DNA of 16,129 nucleotides from Saprospiraceae bacterium. Lineage in GTDB: Bacteria; Bacteroidota; Bacteroidia; Chitinophagales; Saprospiraceae. Shown here one piece after another: positions 13,532 to 16,129 of the stretch. The notes under the pieces are model-generated. The model saw nothing but the letters and a program-made list of their open reading frames with translations. It made no database searches and was not told the origin of the DNA. A program made the position numbers and the translations under genes. Position 1 is the stretch's first letter. Every line of letters starts with the position of its first letter. The stretch lies in the NCBI GenBank assembly GCA_020852155.1, contig JADZBJ010000132.1, positions 1-16,129 of the forward strand, in the 5' to 3' direction.

Positions 13532-15412
13532 CTAATTTTCCCTTGGCAATCCCCTGATTTTAGTGGTCGTTCCAATTTTGCTGATGTCTGCATGTAATTG
13601 AGCGGCCGTAGCAATTTCCCGATTTGAATAAAAGAGCAAAAAGCCGGTCAGCAGAATCATCAAATAGTACAGATACGTGAAAAGCATCAGCATACCTGCT
13701 TTGGCAATGGTTTCAAATTGACTCATCGTATCGTCGCCCGGAGGCACGAGCCAACTGAACAGGTGCAAGGTCATGCTCCATAGTTCGCTGTTCAGGAACA
13801 ACAAAAACAGCATATAGAATCCGGTCAACAACCCGCCAATCAGCACCACTTGTCCCCAGCGAATCATGCCCATTGACTTGAGCAGGGCGCGCTCCGGCAT
13901 CAGGGCTGAAGCGTAGGTATGTGCCAGTATCAGCGGTAAAAACCAAAATGCCAATCGCGCTAACCTTCCAGTGCCGTTATCAGCGGAGGTGATGGACATC
14001 GCGCCGATAAATACCATTGCGCCAATCAGCAAAAAAATACCCTGCCGCCATAAAATGCTTCTCCAGGTCGGTTCCGCCTGCCCTTTGGGGGTGGCTTCTC
14101 TGGCAAACGCCCAACTGACGAGGCTGCCCAGGCCCGTCAAAATCGCCAACTGAACCAATGGCAGCAGCCACGATTTGTCATCGCCGAGGCCGTCAGAAAA
14201 CAACAGCGGCACGGCATTCAGCATGGAAAATGTGTCATAACCCAGAAAAAAACGCTCAGTCACCAGACGATCCGAAGCGCCAAAACCAGCCAGCAGGAAC
14301 ATTGCCGTAGCCAGCAACGCACCGCCCGGTAAAGCGCCGGGATAACGGCGAAACATCGTAAAGGCATCCGACAGGATTTCACCGGCATTTTTGATCGAAA
14401 CAAGGCTGACCGTTTCCTGGCGCAACGGCGGCGCTTCACGTTCAAATGCCTGTTGGGAGAACAACCCGTGACGCGCCTTGTGCCAGGGCAACCAAACAAA
14501 ATACCACAACACAAACAGCGCAGATACCAAAATAAACGCTCCGCGAATGACATCGGGCGTTTCTGTAAATCTTGTCAAAAAGCCTTCGAAAATGGCCGCC
14601 AGTACAATGATGGGCGCTACGCCAATGAAAATTTTCAAGCCCTGACGCATGGACACCGAAAAGGCCTGCGCTCGGGTGTATGTTCCGGGAAATAACAAAC
14701 CCGAACCAGCCACCAGGCCCGCCGCTCCGGCTATGATGATGGCGCTGATTTCCAGCGTTCCATGTATCCAAATGGTCAGGAACGAAGGCCAGAACAAGCC
14801 TTTTTCAATAAAAAAATACTGAAACGCGCCGACCATAATGCCATTATAGAGCATAATGAAGACCGTGCCAACGGACGCCAATACGCCGAATATGGCCGTT
14901 CGCATGGCCACAAACAGGTTGTTGGCCGCGATACCCAGCGTCATACCCAACGGGCGACTGTCTTTGTACACCGCCATCGGGTCGCCCTTTTGGATGTTTT
15001 CCAGCGTCATGTCCACATAACTGTCGCCCAGCACCACCCGCGCAAAATCAGGATTGATCATGCTCGATAAAACCCCAATGCCAAAAGCCAGTACGAAAAT
15101 CAGAAATGACAACAACAAAGCCCTGCGGTGCAGCCACATCAAAGCCGGTACTTCGTCGGTCCAAAACAGGCGAAGGCGCTCCTTTCGCAGGCGTTTCCCC
15201 TTGTAAATATGATGAAAAATTCGCTGCGCCATGCCATTGAGGTATGCGCGCACCGATCGCGTCGGGTAGAACGTCCGCGCATACGAAAGATCATCCGTGA
15301 CCTGAATAAACAATTCACTCATGCGCTCGGGGTCGCTGTTGTTGTCGCGCATGAGCTGCTCATATTCAGCCCATTTGTCTTTGTTTTGCTCAATGAATTG
15401 GGTTTCTTTCAT
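13532..15412 (-). CDS. SpoIIM-family (stage II sporulation protein M-like) integral membrane protein with extra C-terminal membrane domain
   Basis: This 626-residue protein has an N-terminal half typical of the SpoIIM/DUF95 family. There is a soluble start with FIEQNKDKWAEYEQL at 6-20 and DDLSYARTFYP at 40-50. A first membrane helix lies at about 99-117, more at about 165-197, and the hallmark IHGTLEISAIIIAGAAGL at 216-233 falls in the next membrane segment, with further helices at about 262-280 and 290-310. SpoIIM-like proteins usually end near 320 residues. Here a charged linker (about 311-355) leads into a second block with about six more helices (360-378, 415-435, 457-473, 485-505, 520-540, 573-595). 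Bacteroidota do not form endospores, so the name reflects homology only. Related genes often sit beside RDD, MoxR or DUF58 genes; none is seen here. The function is unknown. Confidence 0.82.
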   Translation of the reverse strand: MKETQFIEQNKDKWAEYEQLMRDNNSDPERMSELFIQVTDDLSYARTFYPTRSVRAYLNGMAQRIFHHIYKGKRLRKERLRLFWTDEVPALMWLHRRALLLSFLIFVLAFGIGVLSSMINPDFARVVLGDSYVDMTLENIQKGDPMAVYKDSRPLGMTLGIAANNLFVAMRTAIFGVLASVGTVFIMLYNGIMVGAFQYFFIEKGLFWPSFLTIWIHGTLEISAIIIAGAAGLVAGSGLLFPGTYTRAQAFSVSMRQGLKIFIGVAPIIVLAAIFEGFLTRFTETPDVIRGAFILVSALFVLWYFVWLPWHKARHGLFSQQAFEREAPPLRQETVSLVSIKNAGEILSDAFTMFRRYPGALPGGALLATAMFLLAGFGASDRLVTERFFLGYDTFSMLNAVPLLFSDGLGDDKSWLLPLVQLAILTGLGSLVSWAFAREATPKGQAEPTWRSILWRQGIFLLIGAMVFIGAMSITSADNGTGRLARLAFWFLPLILAHTYASALMPERALLKSMGMIRWGQVVLIGGLLTGFYMLFLLFLNSELWSMTLHLFSWLVPPGDDTMSQFETIAKAGMLMLFTYLYYLMILLTGFLLFYSNREIATAAQLHADISKIGTTTKIRGLPREN

Positions 15413-15546
15413 GAAACGGTGGCCTTACAGCAATTTATCATTCCGTTAAAATAATGTTTTTATTTGAAGCAAATATCGGTGCAAGAAAAAAAGTTTACTT
15501 CATTTGCCCTTGCAATTTCGCATTCACCTGAACAAATTTTAACTGT

Positions 15547-16101
15547 ATGAAATTCATTTACACCCTCATTCTGGCATTTGTCATGACTACCGCTGCTCAG
15601 GCGCAGGAAATCAAGGCCAATCCGATTGGTTTACTTTTCGGCAATTTTGACATTGCGTACGAACATTTCCTCACTGAAGACTGGGGCGTAGAGGGTTTGG
15701 TTGGTTTTCTTTCCAATTCTACGGATGTTGGCACCCTTGAGTACAATCGTAACGCCATTTCATTCGGCGCGACAGGCAAGCACTACTTCAACCCTCGTCG
15801 TGGTTGCGATCGTTTTCATGTAGGCGCATACACTCGCTTTTCTTCAGGTAGCTGGGAAGCAAATGATAGTGGCACAACAAGAAGCGTTTCCAATACCAGC
15901 CTTGCACTCGGCTTTTTCATCGGCCAAAAGTGGGTATCCAAGGGCGGTGTCAGCATTGAACTAGGCCTTGGCGCTGGCCGTAAATTCGTGAACGATTACA
16001 GTGATGAAGAATTTGATGTTCTCGCCGATATTATTGACGTTGACTTTTTCGGCCGCCTCGCATTAGGCTACCGCTGGGCATCAAAAGATTCCCGCGACTA
16101 A
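15547..16101 (+). CDS. Small outer-membrane protein, DUF3575-like
   Basis: This 184-residue protein has a clear signal peptide, MKFIYTLILAFVMTTAAQAQ, likely cleaved around residue 20. The mature protein begins EIKANPIGLLFGNFDIAYEH, the characteristic opening of DUF3575-type outer-membrane proteins in Bacteroidota. Amphipathic beta-strands follow, with GAYTRFSS, LALGFFIGQKW, IELGLGAGRKFV and a C-terminal FFGRLALGYRW. An eight-stranded barrel is probable. The function is unknown. The 134-nt divergent spacer upstream (15413-15546) contains TTCATTTG at 15499-15506, one mismatch from the -7 consensus, but no -33 box at the right distance. The window ends 28 nt after the stop codon. Confidence 0.8.
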   Translation: MKFIYTLILAFVMTTAAQAQEIKANPIGLLFGNFDIAYEHFLTEDWGVEGLVGFLSNSTDVGTLEYNRNAISFGATGKHYFNPRRGCDRFHVGAYTRFSSGSWEANDSGTTRSVSNTSLALGFFIGQKWVSKGGVSIELGLGAGRKFVNDYSDEEFDVLADIIDVDFFGRLALGYRWASKDSRD

Positions 16102-16129
16102 TCTATACCAGGATTTAAGTGATTTTGAA

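Noticed and set aside
15470..15477. GATATTTG on the minus strand as promoter of the SpoIIM-family gene (similar box at 6209-6216 before the TonB receptor)
   Set aside because: One mismatch to TAnnTTTG and no TTG/TTTG about 20 nt upstream in either case; the second would also leave no leader.
13469..16129. The 14-mer TAAGTGATTTTGAA at 13469-13482 (after purE) and at 16116-16129 (window end)
   Set aside because: Both follow stop codons closely, but one exact 14-mer match in 16 kb is not surprising by chance, and the second copy is cut by the window edge.

Overview
The window looks like chromosomal DNA from a Bacteroidota bacterium, most likely of the Saprospiria (Lewinella/Haliscomenobacter-like) type. 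Supporting signs are a type IX secretion C-terminal sorting domain, a TonB-dependent receptor with an STN domain and a carboxypeptidase-regulatory-like domain, several small outer-membrane beta-barrel proteins, a split transketolase subunit, start codons without clear Shine-Dalgarno sequences, and -7 promoter boxes matching TAnnTTTG. The placement below phylum level is inference. No tRNA, rRNA, CRISPR array, prophage or insertion-sequence gene was seen. No defence or biosynthetic cluster was seen either. The protein content is mostly housekeeping and envelope genes.

Layout on the plus strand unless stated. 1-597: 3' end of a secreted, T9SS-sorted surface protein. 732-1943: rpiB and a PhnP-like metallo-beta-lactamase-fold hydrolase, probably one operon. 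1948-3372 (minus): unrecognised helical-repeat protein. 3507-6203 (minus): TonB-dependent receptor, followed on its own transcript by the helical-repeat gene. 6427-7377: CorA-type Mg2+ transporter. 7463-10114: transketolase C-terminal subunit, outer-membrane barrel protein and threonine aldolase in a tight operon. 10213-11394 (minus): exported von Willebrand factor A protein. 11655-12143: rimP. 12252-13471: short-chain dehydrogenase and purE. 13532-15412 (minus): large SpoIIM-family membrane protein. 15547-16101: DUF3575-like outer-membrane protein.

The most unusual feature lies between the genes. Most of the longer spacers hold short-period, AT-rich tandem words, often arranged as long near-perfect inverted repeats: GATTGATTC-type at 597-729, TTATTTGTTGAATTGG at 3373-3404 and again at 12154-12238, ACATCAAACGGCGCG at 3446-3500, GTGATAATGTGATGA at 6217-6255, AAATTTC at 10116-10210, and AAATCnnnn plus a 76-nt hairpin at 11512-11622. 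The unit changes from spacer to spacer while the architecture recurs, and one unit is shared by two spacers almost 9 kb apart. A CCCTC-type simple repeat also sits inside the exported vWA gene, next to its signal peptide. Where genes abut (1164-1178, 1944-1947, the 9098 overlap, 12963-12982) there is no repeat. The repeats may act as terminators, may be spreading elements, or both; this is inference.

Start codons were moved from the longest open frame for four genes (TonB receptor, corA, tktC, barrel protein) and for threonine aldolase. The reasons were signal peptides, family N-termini and promoter positions.
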